Shown here piece after piece: positions 1-7,874 of a stretch of 64,000 nucleotides of DNA. Position 1 is the stretch's first letter, and each line of letters opens with the position of its first letter. A program made the position numbers and the translations under genes. Origin of the DNA: JBBRNH01 sp038230415 (GTDB taxonomy: Bacteria > Bacteroidota > Bacteroidia > Cytophagales > Spirosomataceae); contig JBBRNH010000006.1 in NCBI GenBank assembly GCA_038230415.1, positions 1-64,000 of the forward strand, given 5' to 3'. The notes below the pieces were generated by a model. It did not search any database and had not been told where the DNA came from. It worked only from the letters and a program-made list of their open reading frames with translations.

Positions 1-27
1 CACCGACCACTTGCCACTAACCAAACG
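1..27. repeat. Edge of a heptanucleotide hairpin repeat
   Basis: The stretch reads as successive 7-base units (CCACTTG, CCACTAA, CCAAACG). It matches the arms of the repeats at 1431-1523 and 37415-37507. The window edge cuts it, so only one arm is visible. The stop codon of the NmrA-like gene lies inside it. Confidence 0.5.
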
Positions 28-901
28 CCGGCGCGAATTCGTTTTCAGCAAAATCTTCGAGTTTCACCGTGCCGAATGTGGTGGGGCGGTTGGCGAGATA
101 ATCGGCCTGCATCGTGCCGTTTCGCATCGCCTGACCAAGTTTGGTATATTCCGTCGCCATTTCCTGGTTCAGCCCCGCTCCGAGCATACCCTGCGTATTT
201 TGCTCGTCGGAGAACACTACCCAGGGTGTTTCGGGTTTGCCAACGGCGGCACCCAGCACGGCGGCAATCTCGGCCCCGGTGCGCTCGTCGCTCGCCATGT
301 AGCGGACGCGGAATCCCGTAAAGTCGAGGTTAAGAAGCTGTTGCAGCGCGGCTTGGGCAATGTCGGTGGTGTGGGCCAGTGCAATCGGATCATCACCGAA
401 GTTGCTGCCCATGATACCCATGCCTTTCACCATGCCAATCATGCCAAATAGGTTATACATGAAATAGGGTGGGCGCAGGGCCAGGGTGTTCAGCCCGGCA
501 ACGGTCATCAGTTTTTGCTCGGCATCATACAGCCCGTCAACGGGGCCAACGCCGTTGCCAACGTGTGCGCCCACGCTACTCAACAGTACCGCAAACCGGA
601 TGTCGTTGGCGGTGATGGCCGAGATGTAGTTGTTGGCAATCTGATTCTGAAACGCCCGCCAGCCCGACACGCCCCACTTGGGCGGAATCATCAGGTAAAC
701 GGCATCGGCCCCGGCAAAGGTCTGGGTCAGAAAAGCCGCGTCTTCAACCGAGCCAACGGCAGCTTTGGCACCGAGGGCTTCGATGGCGGGGGCGTTTTCG
801 GGTTTCGAGGTGACAACGGTAACGGTGTGACCTGCCGCCAGCAAGCCTTCGGTGATGGGTTTTCCGGTGTGGCCCAATGAGCCGGTAATGATGTACTGCA
901 T
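17..901 (-). CDS. NmrA-like NAD(P)-dependent oxidoreductase
   Basis: A 294-residue Rossmann-fold protein of the atypical short-chain dehydrogenase (NmrA-like) group, probably cytoplasmic. The nucleotide-binding motif GSLGHTG is at residues 7-13, after the first beta strand. Members act as NAD(P)H quinone oxidoreductases or as redox-sensing regulators, and the substrate cannot be read from sequence. The start beginning MQYIITG is preferred over an in-frame Met at 976, because the extra 25 residues have no family character. The gene follows a MarR regulator on the same strand with an 80-base gap. Such pairs are often autoregulated, with the regulator sensing oxidants or quinones; that is inference here. 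Confidence 0.85.
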   Translation of the reverse strand: MQYIITGSLGHTGKPITEGLLAAGHTVTVVTSKPENAPAIEALGAKAAVGSVEDAAFLTQTFAGADAVYLMIPPKWGVSGWRAFQNQIANNYISAITANDIRFAVLLSSVGAHVGNGVGPVDGLYDAEQKLMTVAGLNTLALRPPYFMYNLFGMIGMVKGMGIMGSNFGDDPIALAHTTDIAQAALQQLLNLDFTGFRVRYMASDERTGAEIAAVLGAAVGKPETPWVVFSDEQNTQGMLGAGLNQEMATEYTKLGQAMRNGTMQADYLANRPTTFGTVKLEDFAENEFAPAFG

Positions 902-981
902 AGTGTTTTTGAGTTTGGTATATGAACAAAGAAAAGGTGAGTCCTTTACGTTTGTATGTACAAGCATAAGGAGCAAAAAGT

Positions 982-1425
982 TCAGCGTTTGGTAAAGGCA
1001 GTAGCCGCGCCGAACACCTGATTCGTCAGCGCGGCCAGTTCATCCGGCCCGCCCCCCATGGTTTCCATGTAGCGCAGGGCGTTCTGCTGCACGGCTTCAA
1101 CAATTTGAGGATGAAGGGCTTTGCCAAGTTCTGTGGGCGAAACCAGCGTGTTTTTGCCTTCGCTGCGCCGAACAACCAAGTCTTTCTGCTCTAACTTTTC
1201 GATGAGCCGCGTAATGGTTGAGGGCGACAAAAACAGCCGTTCGCTAAGAACGGTGGGCGTACTACCTGGTGATTCCACGATTTCCCAGAGCAGGTAAGCG
1301 TGCGAATACGTCAGCCCAAAGGGGGCAAAGGCTTCGTCGCCCATGTTGGTGATGGCCCGCGCCAGGGCATTGGCCGAAAACAGCAGACAGGCCGCAAACC
1401 GGGTGGTCTCTTTGTCGGGAGTCAT
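982..1425 (-). CDS. MarR-family transcriptional regulator
   Basis: A 147-residue winged-helix regulator. The recognition helix is at about residues 67-80 (SPSTITRLIEKLEQ), followed by a charged wing (RRSEGKNT) and a C-terminal dimerisation helix. MarR proteins bind DNA as dimers and usually repress a neighbouring detoxification or redox gene until a small ligand binds or a cysteine is oxidised. The likely target is the NmrA-like oxidoreductase just downstream. The 94 bases between this start and the ctlX stop are almost entirely a heptanucleotide hairpin repeat, so any separate promoter must lie in or beside that repeat. Confidence 0.9.
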   Translation of the reverse strand: MTPDKETTRFAACLLFSANALARAITNMGDEAFAPFGLTYSHAYLLWEIVESPGSTPTVLSERLFLSPSTITRLIEKLEQKDLVVRRSEGKNTLVSPTELGKALHPQIVEAVQQNALRYMETMGGGPDELAALTNQVFGAATAFTKR

Positions 1426-1430
1426 TTTCT

Positions 1431-1523
1431 TAGTGGTCAGTGACGAGTGATGAGTGATGAGTGGTTAGTGGTTGGTGGTTTTCCGCAGGGCTTGCCACTA
1501 ATCACTACCCACTAACCACTTAT
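1431..1523. repeat. Heptanucleotide hairpin repeat, copy A
   Basis: Six successive 7-base units at 1441-1482 (TGACGAG, TGATGAG, TGATGAG, TGGTTAG, TGGTTGG, TGGTTTT) are followed by a 10-base centre. Four opposing units run through 1493-1520 (TGCCACT, AATCACT, ACCCACT, AACCACT). The arms can pair as an imperfect hairpin. The ctlX stop codon (1520-1522) is the right boundary, and the MarR start is six bases from the left. Confidence 0.75.
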
Positions 1524-2449
1524 CTCAGGGGTAAATGCACTTCGCACAGCATACACCGGGCCGACCCTCCGCCGTTGCCTTCGATCATCGAGAGGTCGAA
1601 ATGCAGCAGCGTGGCCGAATCGTCGAGCATTTCGATCTGCTTTGGCGTAAGTGATTCAAACGCTGCGGTTGACATCACGAGGAGTTTCTGTTTTTTCCGG
1701 GTCTCGATCAGCAGCATATTCCCGGCAAAATGACCCATCTGTTCCAGCGTAATATCAATAATACGTTTGTTGAGTTTCACTAATTCCTGCCGCACCAGAT
1801 TCCGCTCGTCGGGGTCGGTGATGGCCGCCAGACAGACCACCGCAAACGAATCGCCGATGCACATCAGCACGTTGGTGTGGTAAACGGCCTTGCCGCCCGC
1901 GTCGGTGGCATGAAACGCCACCACGCGGTAGCCGGTGCGCCGACTGTATTCGGCCAGCACGTCGGGGTGGGTGCGGGGCGACAGGCACGCGAAGGCCACG
2001 CGGTTCATCCGGTCAAAAACAAGGCTACCCGTGCCTTCGAGGTATTTGCCATCCTGCTCAAAGGCAGTGAGATCAACAATTTTAGAGACGTGAAACCGGG
2101 TGGCGAGGTCATCAATAATATCGGTCCGTCGTTCGAGCCGCCGGTTGTGGGCCTGCATCGGATACAGCACCACGGTACCGCTGTAATGAAACGAAACCCA
2201 GTTGTTGGGAAAAATAGAATCGGGGGTGTAGGGGTCGGGCGTATCGTTATAGATCATCACCTCAACCCCGGCGGCCTGGAGTTGGCGGGCCATATCGTCA
2301 AACTCGCGGAGGGCATCGTGCTGGGCGATGTCTTTGGTTTGGGCGGCTACTTTTATATCCTGAAACGCGTTGGATTCGGCGGTTTCGGGGTTAAAGCCGA
2401 AGTTCACCGGGCGGATCATCAAAATGCGGGAGGTGGTCTGGGATTGCAT
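1520..2449 (-). CDS. ctlX: Citrulline/arginine-deiminase-like hydrolase CtlX
   Basis: A 309-residue guanidino-group-modifying enzyme of the amidinotransferase/arginine deiminase superfamily, best matching the CtlX citrulline-utilisation group. The catalytic His is in YHTNV (His191). The nucleophilic Cys is in the C-terminal GGGSARC motif (Cys299). Typical acidic partners lie in the RPVNFGFN region and in the EGTGSLVFDR region. It should hydrolyse a ureido or guanidino compound in the cytoplasm. No other arginine-catabolism gene is adjacent, so the exact substrate is inferred from family only. A second Cys (302) lies three residues after the nucleophile. Confidence 0.85.
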   Translation of the reverse strand: MQSQTTSRILMIRPVNFGFNPETAESNAFQDIKVAAQTKDIAQHDALREFDDMARQLQAAGVEVMIYNDTPDPYTPDSIFPNNWVSFHYSGTVVLYPMQAHNRRLERRTDIIDDLATRFHVSKIVDLTAFEQDGKYLEGTGSLVFDRMNRVAFACLSPRTHPDVLAEYSRRTGYRVVAFHATDAGGKAVYHTNVLMCIGDSFAVVCLAAITDPDERNLVRQELVKLNKRIIDITLEQMGHFAGNMLLIETRKKQKLLVMSTAAFESLTPKQIEMLDDSATLLHFDLSMIEGNGGGSARCMLCEVHLPLR

Positions 2450-2540
2450 ACGGGTCGGTTAGTGGGTCATCAGATTTCGGTAGCAAGTTAGCACGAACCG
2501 GCTAAATCGTGGCCGATAGTTGCTGACTCTGTGCGCGAAC

Positions 2541-2593
2541 GGGCTTCGGGGTGGTGGTTGACCTCCCCAACGGCAGCCACCACCCCGAAGCCC
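2541..2593. terminator. Strong intergenic hairpin
   Basis: Arms 2541-2557 and 2577-2593 are perfect 17-base inverted complements (GGGCTTCGGGGTGGTGG), extendable through a G-T pair, with a loop of about 19 bases. It lies downstream of the membrane gene (2714-3124) and upstream of ctlX, both on the minus strand. There is no clear U-tract, so it may be a repeat-type hairpin rather than a strict intrinsic terminator. Confidence 0.5.
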
Positions 2594-2713
2594 AATTATT
2601 TCAGCGGCACCGTTGGCTCCACAAAATGCACCCGGTGTGAGGTCTTACGAAGTTGTGAAGAAATGCGTGGTGACCCGAATAAATACGCTGTAGAATCGGC
2701 TAAGTAATGTTGA

Positions 2714-3124
2714 TCAAATCAGCATCAAAACAATTAAAATCAAGGTTATTATTCCGATTATAGTTGTGAAATTTTTTGAATTTTCAGACTTAACCCACCC
2801 CGACAACGATAAAATCAAAACAATTGACAGTATCCCGATTATGAAAGAAAGTATTCCTGTAATTCTCGGAAAAATCAGGGCATTTGCTGTTGTTTTATAG
2901 GGAAACCCTTTGTTGGTCAGCATAAGAATTTTTGTCATCGAAAAAATTGATACCAGAAATGAAGCGGTGGCTGTTGTTGCTGCTCTGAATAGATAAGTCA
3001 TTAGTTTTGATTTGGTCTCCCCCAACGAAAAAATCAGGGACAGCGAGAACCCCGCCAGTAATGAGCTAATCACGATCAACTGACCAGCCAGGGCATTCCA
3101 ATACTCAGGTGAAAGTTGAACCAT
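2714..3124 (-). CDS. Small membrane protein of unknown function
   Basis: A 136-residue protein with about four hydrophobic segments: near residues 13-33, 42-64, 84-106 and 119-136. A short polar stretch (GWVKSENSKN) precedes the last one. No family is recognised. The gene is visibly richer in A+T than all its neighbours and has no obvious operon partner; its ends are flanked by two hairpin repeats. Together this suggests recent acquisition. The function is unknown. A membrane channel or an accessory defence gene would be possible, but nothing in the sequence shows it. Confidence 0.65.
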   Translation of the reverse strand: MVQLSPEYWNALAGQLIVISSLLAGFSLSLIFSLGETKSKLMTYLFRAATTATASFLVSIFSMTKILMLTNKGFPYKTTANALIFPRITGILSFIIGILSIVLILSLSGWVKSENSKNFTTIIGIITLILIVLMLI

Positions 3125-3178
3125 GTTTCAAGAGTAGATTTTTGTTTTCGTGCAATTATTTAGGTTGCTTGTTTGGCA

Positions 3179-3247
3179 CCGCCCCTCGGCTGTGCCGTTT
3201 CAGGCGGGCAATTCGTCGGTTGGGATATACCCACAGCCGGGGGGCGG
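3179..3247. repeat. Hairpin with GTTTCAGGCGGGCA tag, copy 1
   Basis: Arms 3179-3194 (CCGCCCCTCGGCTGTG) and 3232-3247 pair with one mismatch. The loop contains CCGTTTCAGGCGGGCAATTC. Nearly the same tag follows the hairpin arm at 26567-26585. It lies between the A+T-rich membrane gene and ligA. Confidence 0.6.
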
Positions 3248-3372
3248 GGGGAAACGAACCCCGTTTTGCCAAAGATGACCATACCTGAATAGTTGCGTTT
3301 TTAGTAGGTACTGTTAACTAATTAACGCACCGACTGCCAGTAGCCCGCATCATAAATACTTGAAGGGGTTAA

Positions 3373-5541
3373 TCAGGAGTGCGTCTCTTGTAGTGTCAGC
3401 ATCGCCCGGAAATCGGCCTCCGAAATCATCGGTACGTTGAGTTGGGTGGCTTTCTGAATTTTCGACGGCCCGGCGTTCTCGCCCACAATCAGATAGTTAA
3501 GTTTTTTCGACACGCCCGACAGCAGTTTACCGCCGTTGGCGGCAATGACTTCTTCTAATTCTTCGCGGCTGAACCCGGCGAAGGTGCCGGAATACAAGAA
3601 CGTTTTGCCCGAAAGTGCGTCGCCAACCTGCTCGATTACCTTGCGTTCGCCCGCCAACTGCACACCCGCCCGCCGAAACCGTTCGACGTATTCGCGGTTT
3701 TCGGGGTCGGCAAACCAGGTCAGTGCGCTCTCGGCAATGCGCGGGCCGGTGTCTGGCACGGCCAACAATGCGGGCAGGTCGGCGGCCATCAGCGCGTCAA
3801 TGCTGCCAAAATAATCGGCGAAGTTGCGGGCTGTGGTGCTGCCCACATACCGGATTCCCAGCGCAAACAGCACATTGGCAAACGGTTGATTCTTCGATTG
3901 CTCGATGGCCGTCAGGATGTTTTCGACGGTTTTTTCCCGGAAACTCACCACCCGGATTTTACCACTTTCTTCCGGTCGGGATGCCGCATCACCGCCTTCG
4001 CGGTCTATAAATGTGCGCTCCAAACCAAGCAGTTGGTCGTGTTTCAGGTCATACAAATCGGCGGGCGACTGCACCAACCCGCGTTCGATGAGCAACTGGA
4101 TCTTGCCCTCGCCGAGACTTTCGATGTTCATGGCCCGCCGTTGAATAAAATGCTCGAACCGGGCCTGCCGCTGCGGTGGGCAACCGGCTTCGTTGGGGCA
4201 GTAGAAATGAGCCTGAGCCGTTCCCTTCTCGTCTTCTTTCCGAATCAGGCCGGTGCCACAGGCCGGGCAAACCGTTGGAAACACCACCGGATGCGCGGTG
4301 GCGGGGCGGTTGGCGAGGTCAACGCCGGTGACTTTGGGGATAATTTCTCCGCCTTTCTCCACATATACCAGATCACCAACCATCAGGCCGAGCCGGGCAA
4401 TTTCGTTGGCGTTGTGCAGCGTGGCGCGTTTTACGGTGGTGCCGGCTAACAGCACCGGAGTCAGGTGGGCAACGGGAATAATGGCCCCGGTGCGGCCCAC
4501 CTGGTAGCCGATTCGTTCGAGACGGGTGGTGGCTGCCATCGCTTTGTATTTGAAGGCAATGGCCCAGCGCGGGCTTTTTGAGGTGTAGCCCAGTTCGCGT
4601 TGCTGATCGTAACGATTGATTTTTATCACGATACCATCCGTACCAAGCGGGAGCGTAAACCGTTGGGTCTCCCACTCATTGATGTATGCCATAACCGACT
4701 GAATGTCCCCACACTTTCGCCATGTCTGGGAGACGTTGAAGCCCCAGGATTTGAGCGCAATCAGACTTTCTTCGTGGGTCTTGAACAACTCCGGCTCCGA
4801 CAGAAACGAATATATATAGCAGTCTAACCGCCGGTGCGCCACCGCCCGCGAGTCCTGCTGTTTGAGTGCGCCCGACGCGGCATTGCGCGGATTTGCCAGC
4901 AGTTGATCGCCGATGTCTTCGCGCTCTTTGTTGAGTTGCTCAAACACGGCAAACGGCATAAACCCCTCGCCCCGAACTTCAAAAAGGGGGGGTATTAGTG
5001 AAGAGTGAAGAGTGAAGAGTGAAGAGTGACTATCCAGTGCAGTATTCTTCATTCTTAATTCTTCACTCTTCACTGATAACGGCAACGTTCTGATTGTCTT
5101 CAGGTTAGCCGTGATGTCGTCTCCGCGTGTGCCATCTCCGCGCGTGGCTCCCTGCACAAAAAGGCCGTTTTCGTAAGTCATGCTCAGGGCCACGCCGTCG
5201 AATTTCAGCTCGCAGATATAATCGTAATCCTGCCCGTCGAGTCCCTTTTTAACGCGGTTGTCGAACTCCACGAGGTCTTCTTCGGAGTAGGTATTGCCGA
5301 GCGAGAGCATCGGGAAGCGGTGATAAACCGCCGGGAACTCTTTGGTGATGGTGCCACCCACGCGCAGGGTTGGCGAATCGGGCTGACGGAATTCCGGGTG
5401 TTGGGTTTCGAGTGCGGTGAGTTCGGCAAGGAGCGCGTCGAAGGTGAAATCGTCAACGTCGGAGATACTGTTTTGGTAATATTGGTGGTTGAGGTAGTTC
5501 AGGCGGGCCGTTAGTTCGGCCATGCGTTCTTGTGGGTTCAT
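3373..5541 (-). CDS. ligA: NAD-dependent DNA ligase LigA
   Basis: A 722-residue ligase that seals nicks during replication and repair, using NAD+. The order is: Ia domain, adenylation domain with catalytic Lys113 in CELKFDG, OB fold, Cys4 zinc finger (CPACG and YCPNEAGCPPQ), helix-hairpin-helix domain, and C-terminal BRCT domain (SGKTFLYSGTF onward). It is longer than the usual 660-680 residues. About 28 residues at positions 157-184 come from an in-frame hairpin repeat, inserted between the conserved RTLPLS and PPLFEVRGEGFMP segments. A further stretch after LLGLERTFID may be lineage-typical. The reading frame stays open through the insert, and essential motifs are intact. Confidence 0.97.
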   Translation of the reverse strand: MNPQERMAELTARLNYLNHQYYQNSISDVDDFTFDALLAELTALETQHPEFRQPDSPTLRVGGTITKEFPAVYHRFPMLSLGNTYSEEDLVEFDNRVKKGLDGQDYDYICELKFDGVALSMTYENGLFVQGATRGDGTRGDDITANLKTIRTLPLSVKSEELRMKNTALDSHSSLFTLHSSLIPPLFEVRGEGFMPFAVFEQLNKEREDIGDQLLANPRNAASGALKQQDSRAVAHRRLDCYIYSFLSEPELFKTHEESLIALKSWGFNVSQTWRKCGDIQSVMAYINEWETQRFTLPLGTDGIVIKINRYDQQRELGYTSKSPRWAIAFKYKAMAATTRLERIGYQVGRTGAIIPVAHLTPVLLAGTTVKRATLHNANEIARLGLMVGDLVYVEKGGEIIPKVTGVDLANRPATAHPVVFPTVCPACGTGLIRKEDEKGTAQAHFYCPNEAGCPPQRQARFEHFIQRRAMNIESLGEGKIQLLIERGLVQSPADLYDLKHDQLLGLERTFIDREGGDAASRPEESGKIRVVSFREKTVENILTAIEQSKNQPFANVLFALGIRYVGSTTARNFADYFGSIDALMAADLPALLAVPDTGPRIAESALTWFADPENREYVERFRRAGVQLAGERKVIEQVGDALSGKTFLYSGTFAGFSREELEEVIAANGGKLLSGVSKKLNYLIVGENAGPSKIQKATQLNVPMISEADFRAMLTLQETHS
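4993..5077. repeat. Heptanucleotide hairpin repeat inside ligA, copy B
   Basis: The left arm at 4997-5030 is built of GAAGAGT units in tandem. The right arm at 5043-5076 carries the complementary series with drift. The outer parts, AGTGAAGAGTGAAGA and its complement, pair perfectly. On the coding (minus) strand the arms are read without stops. The tandem 7-mers give a seven-residue periodic peptide rich in Ser, Leu, His, Phe and Thr. Confidence 0.8.
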
Positions 5542-5659
5542 ACGGACTGGCCGGGCGATGCCGGGTAATGTTTAGCTAAAATACGGTAGTTTTACGGTTT
5601 AATCAGTGATTTAGTCGGGGTAATTTCCAAAAACTGAATCGTGAAAATAAAACCGTCCA

Positions 5660-6316
5660 ATGCCGCTCGTTGCCCCCTCATTGCTTGCCGCCGACTTTGC
5701 CAACCTGCAACGTGATGTTGAGATGCTCAACCGCAGCGAGGCCGACTGGCTGCACGTTGACGTGATGGACGGGGTATTTGTACCGAATATCTCGTTTGGT
5801 TTTCCGGTGATGGCGGCTATCAAACCATTGGCTAAAAAGCCGTTAGACGTACACCTGATGATTGTGCAGCCGGAGCGGTATTTGTCCGCCTTTGCCGAAG
5901 CCGGAGCCGCCCACATCACGGTTCACTACGAAGCCTGCCCGCATCTGCACCGCACATTAGGGCAGATTCGGGAACTCGGCTGCCGGGCGGGGGTAGCCCT
6001 GAATCCCCACACGCCCGTCGAAAGTTTGGTAGATGTGTTAGACCTGATTGATATTGTGCTGCTGATGTCGGTGAACCCCGGCTTTGGCGGACAAACGTTT
6101 ATTGACCACAGTATCGCCAAAACCCGGCGCATGAAACAACTGCTGCTGGCGCATAACAGCCCCGCCCTGATCGAACTCGACGGGGGTGTTGGCCTGACCA
6201 ATGCCGGGGCCTTGGTGCAGGCCGGGGCCGACGTGCTGGTGGCGGGCAGTTCGGTGTTTAGAGCCGCCGACCCCGCCGAAGCCATCCGGCAGTTAAAAAC
6301 CGTAACGATCAGATAA
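5660..6316 (+). CDS. rpe: Ribulose-phosphate 3-epimerase
   Basis: A 218-residue TIM-barrel enzyme that interconverts ribulose 5-phosphate and xylulose 5-phosphate in the pentose phosphate pathway. The family signature LHVDVMDGVFVPN (residues 31-43) carries metal ligands His32 and Asp34 and catalytic Asp36. The later motifs MSVNPGFGGQTF and ELDGGVG hold the remaining catalytic Asp and phosphate-binding loop. The length is normal. It is divergent from ligA across a 118-base gap and runs seven bases into the following GH13 gene, so the two are probably cotranscribed. Confidence 0.96.
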   Translation: MPLVAPSLLAADFANLQRDVEMLNRSEADWLHVDVMDGVFVPNISFGFPVMAAIKPLAKKPLDVHLMIVQPERYLSAFAEAGAAHITVHYEACPHLHRTLGQIRELGCRAGVALNPHTPVESLVDVLDLIDIVLLMSVNPGFGGQTFIDHSIAKTRRMKQLLLAHNSPALIELDGGVGLTNAGALVQAGADVLVAGSSVFRAADPAEAIRQLKTVTIR

Positions 6317-6323
6317 ACCGATT

Positions 6324-7745
6324 ATGAAGTTATATTTTTTGCCCATGCTGTTTTTGCTCGTCGTGACGAGTGCCTGCAAGAAAACACAGTCAACGGCGGG
6401 CGAGGCTGGCAGTACCACAGCACTCGCGGCATCGGCTGATTCGGCGGCACTGGCGGCTGCCCCAACCGCCCCCGAATGGGCCAAAAACGCCACAATCTAC
6501 GAGATCAATACCCGGCAGTTCTCGCCACAAGGCACCTTCAACGCCGTTACGGAGCAGTTGCCCCGGCTCAAAGAACTAGGGGTGGATATTGTCTGGTTTA
6601 TGCCGATTTATCCCGTTAGCAAAACCAACAAACGCGGCACTCTCGGCAGTCCCTACGCCGTTGCCGACTACCTGAGCGTGAACCCCGATTTTGGCACGAT
6701 GGCCGACTTTAAGGCTCTCGTGAAGCGGGCGCACGCCCTGGGCCTGCGCGTGATGCTCGACTGGGTTGCCAACCACACCGGCGTTGACCACGTTTGGGTA
6801 ACGCAACACCCCGACTGGTACACGCTCCGCAAGGGTAAAATGACCCCGCCCGTTGCCGAAAACGGCACCGTTACTGACTGGAACGACGTGCTTGACCTGA
6901 ATTATGACAACCCCGACCTGCGGAAAGGTATGATCTCGGCCATGCAGTTCTGGCTCCGCGAGGCCGACGTTGACGGGTTTCGGTGCGACGTGTCGGGGCT
7001 GGTGCCAACCAATTTCTGGGCCGAAGCCCGCCCCCAGCTCGATGCGGTGAAGCCGGTGTTTATGCTCTCCGAAAACGAAGATCAGCCAGCCCATTTCAAG
7101 GCCTGTTTCAACGCCAATTACAGTTGGGCAATGTTTACCATGTTTAAGGCCATTGCCAACCGCGCCCGGCCCGCCACCGGCATAGACTCGGTGCTGGCAA
7201 CCAACCGGCGCGTGTTCCCGCCCTGGCACTACCAGATGCTCTTTACCCAGAACCACGACGAAAACGCCAAGGGCGGCACCTTAGCCGAAACCTTTGGCCC
7301 CGGAGCCGATGCGTTTATCGTGCTGACGTGTACGTTGGATGGTATGCCCCTGATCTACAACGGCATGGAGTCTGGGCTGAACAGGCGGCTGTCTTTCTTC
7401 GATAAAGACACGATTCAGTGGGGAACCTACGCCCGGACTGATTTTTTCAATAAGATGTTTACCCTCAAACACCGCAACCGCGCCCTCTGGAGCGGCACGG
7501 CGGGTGGCAAATTGGTGAAAATACCCACCGACCACGACGAGTTTGTGTATGCCTTTACGCGCCAGAAAGAAAACGACCGGATCGCCGTGGTTGTCAACCT
7601 GAGCAATCAGCCGCAAACCGTTCGGGTGGCGGGCGAAGGCTACGAAGGCATGTACACCGAGATATTTACCCGCCAGCCCGCCGAGCTAAAACCGGGAATG
7701 ACCCTGACGCTGAAACCCTGGGAATACCGGGTGATGACCAACTGA
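6324..7745 (+). CDS. GH13 alpha-amylase-family lipoprotein
   Basis: A 473-residue glycoside hydrolase acting on alpha-glucans. The N-terminal signal peptide ends in a lipobox (VVTSAC, Cys18), so it should be anchored in an outer or inner membrane leaflet. The barrel carries the GH13 motifs: DWVANH (residues 146-151), GFRCDVSG with nucleophile Asp222, LSENED with acid/base Glu250, and QNHDEN with transition-state Asp312. A C-terminal beta domain follows. Cleavage specificity is not readable. It starts seven bases after rpe, so it may share that transcript. The region after Cys18 is an Ala/Thr/Ser-rich linker typical of exported lipoproteins. Confidence 0.92.
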   Translation: MKLYFLPMLFLLVVTSACKKTQSTAGEAGSTTALAASADSAALAAAPTAPEWAKNATIYEINTRQFSPQGTFNAVTEQLPRLKELGVDIVWFMPIYPVSKTNKRGTLGSPYAVADYLSVNPDFGTMADFKALVKRAHALGLRVMLDWVANHTGVDHVWVTQHPDWYTLRKGKMTPPVAENGTVTDWNDVLDLNYDNPDLRKGMISAMQFWLREADVDGFRCDVSGLVPTNFWAEARPQLDAVKPVFMLSENEDQPAHFKACFNANYSWAMFTMFKAIANRARPATGIDSVLATNRRVFPPWHYQMLFTQNHDENAKGGTLAETFGPGADAFIVLTCTLDGMPLIYNGMESGLNRRLSFFDKDTIQWGTYARTDFFNKMFTLKHRNRALWSGTAGGKLVKIPTDHDEFVYAFTRQKENDRIAVVVNLSNQPQTVRVAGEGYEGMYTEIFTRQPAELKPGMTLTLKPWEYRVMTN

Positions 7746-7874
7746 GCCGAACGTTCGGCCCCGGCAGGTCGTTACAGCCCCGAATCCTGCTCCGTAACAT
7801 TACCCGACAACACCGCGTTGTTGTGTTTTTGCGCGAATACCAACCAACCACCGCATTAACCAAGCTGAACCGTT

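Noticed and set aside
4993..5077. ligA insert as an intein, frameshift or sequencing error.
   Set aside because: It is only about 28 codons with no intein motifs. The frame is kept on both sides, and the DNA is a recognisable repeat type seen elsewhere in the window.
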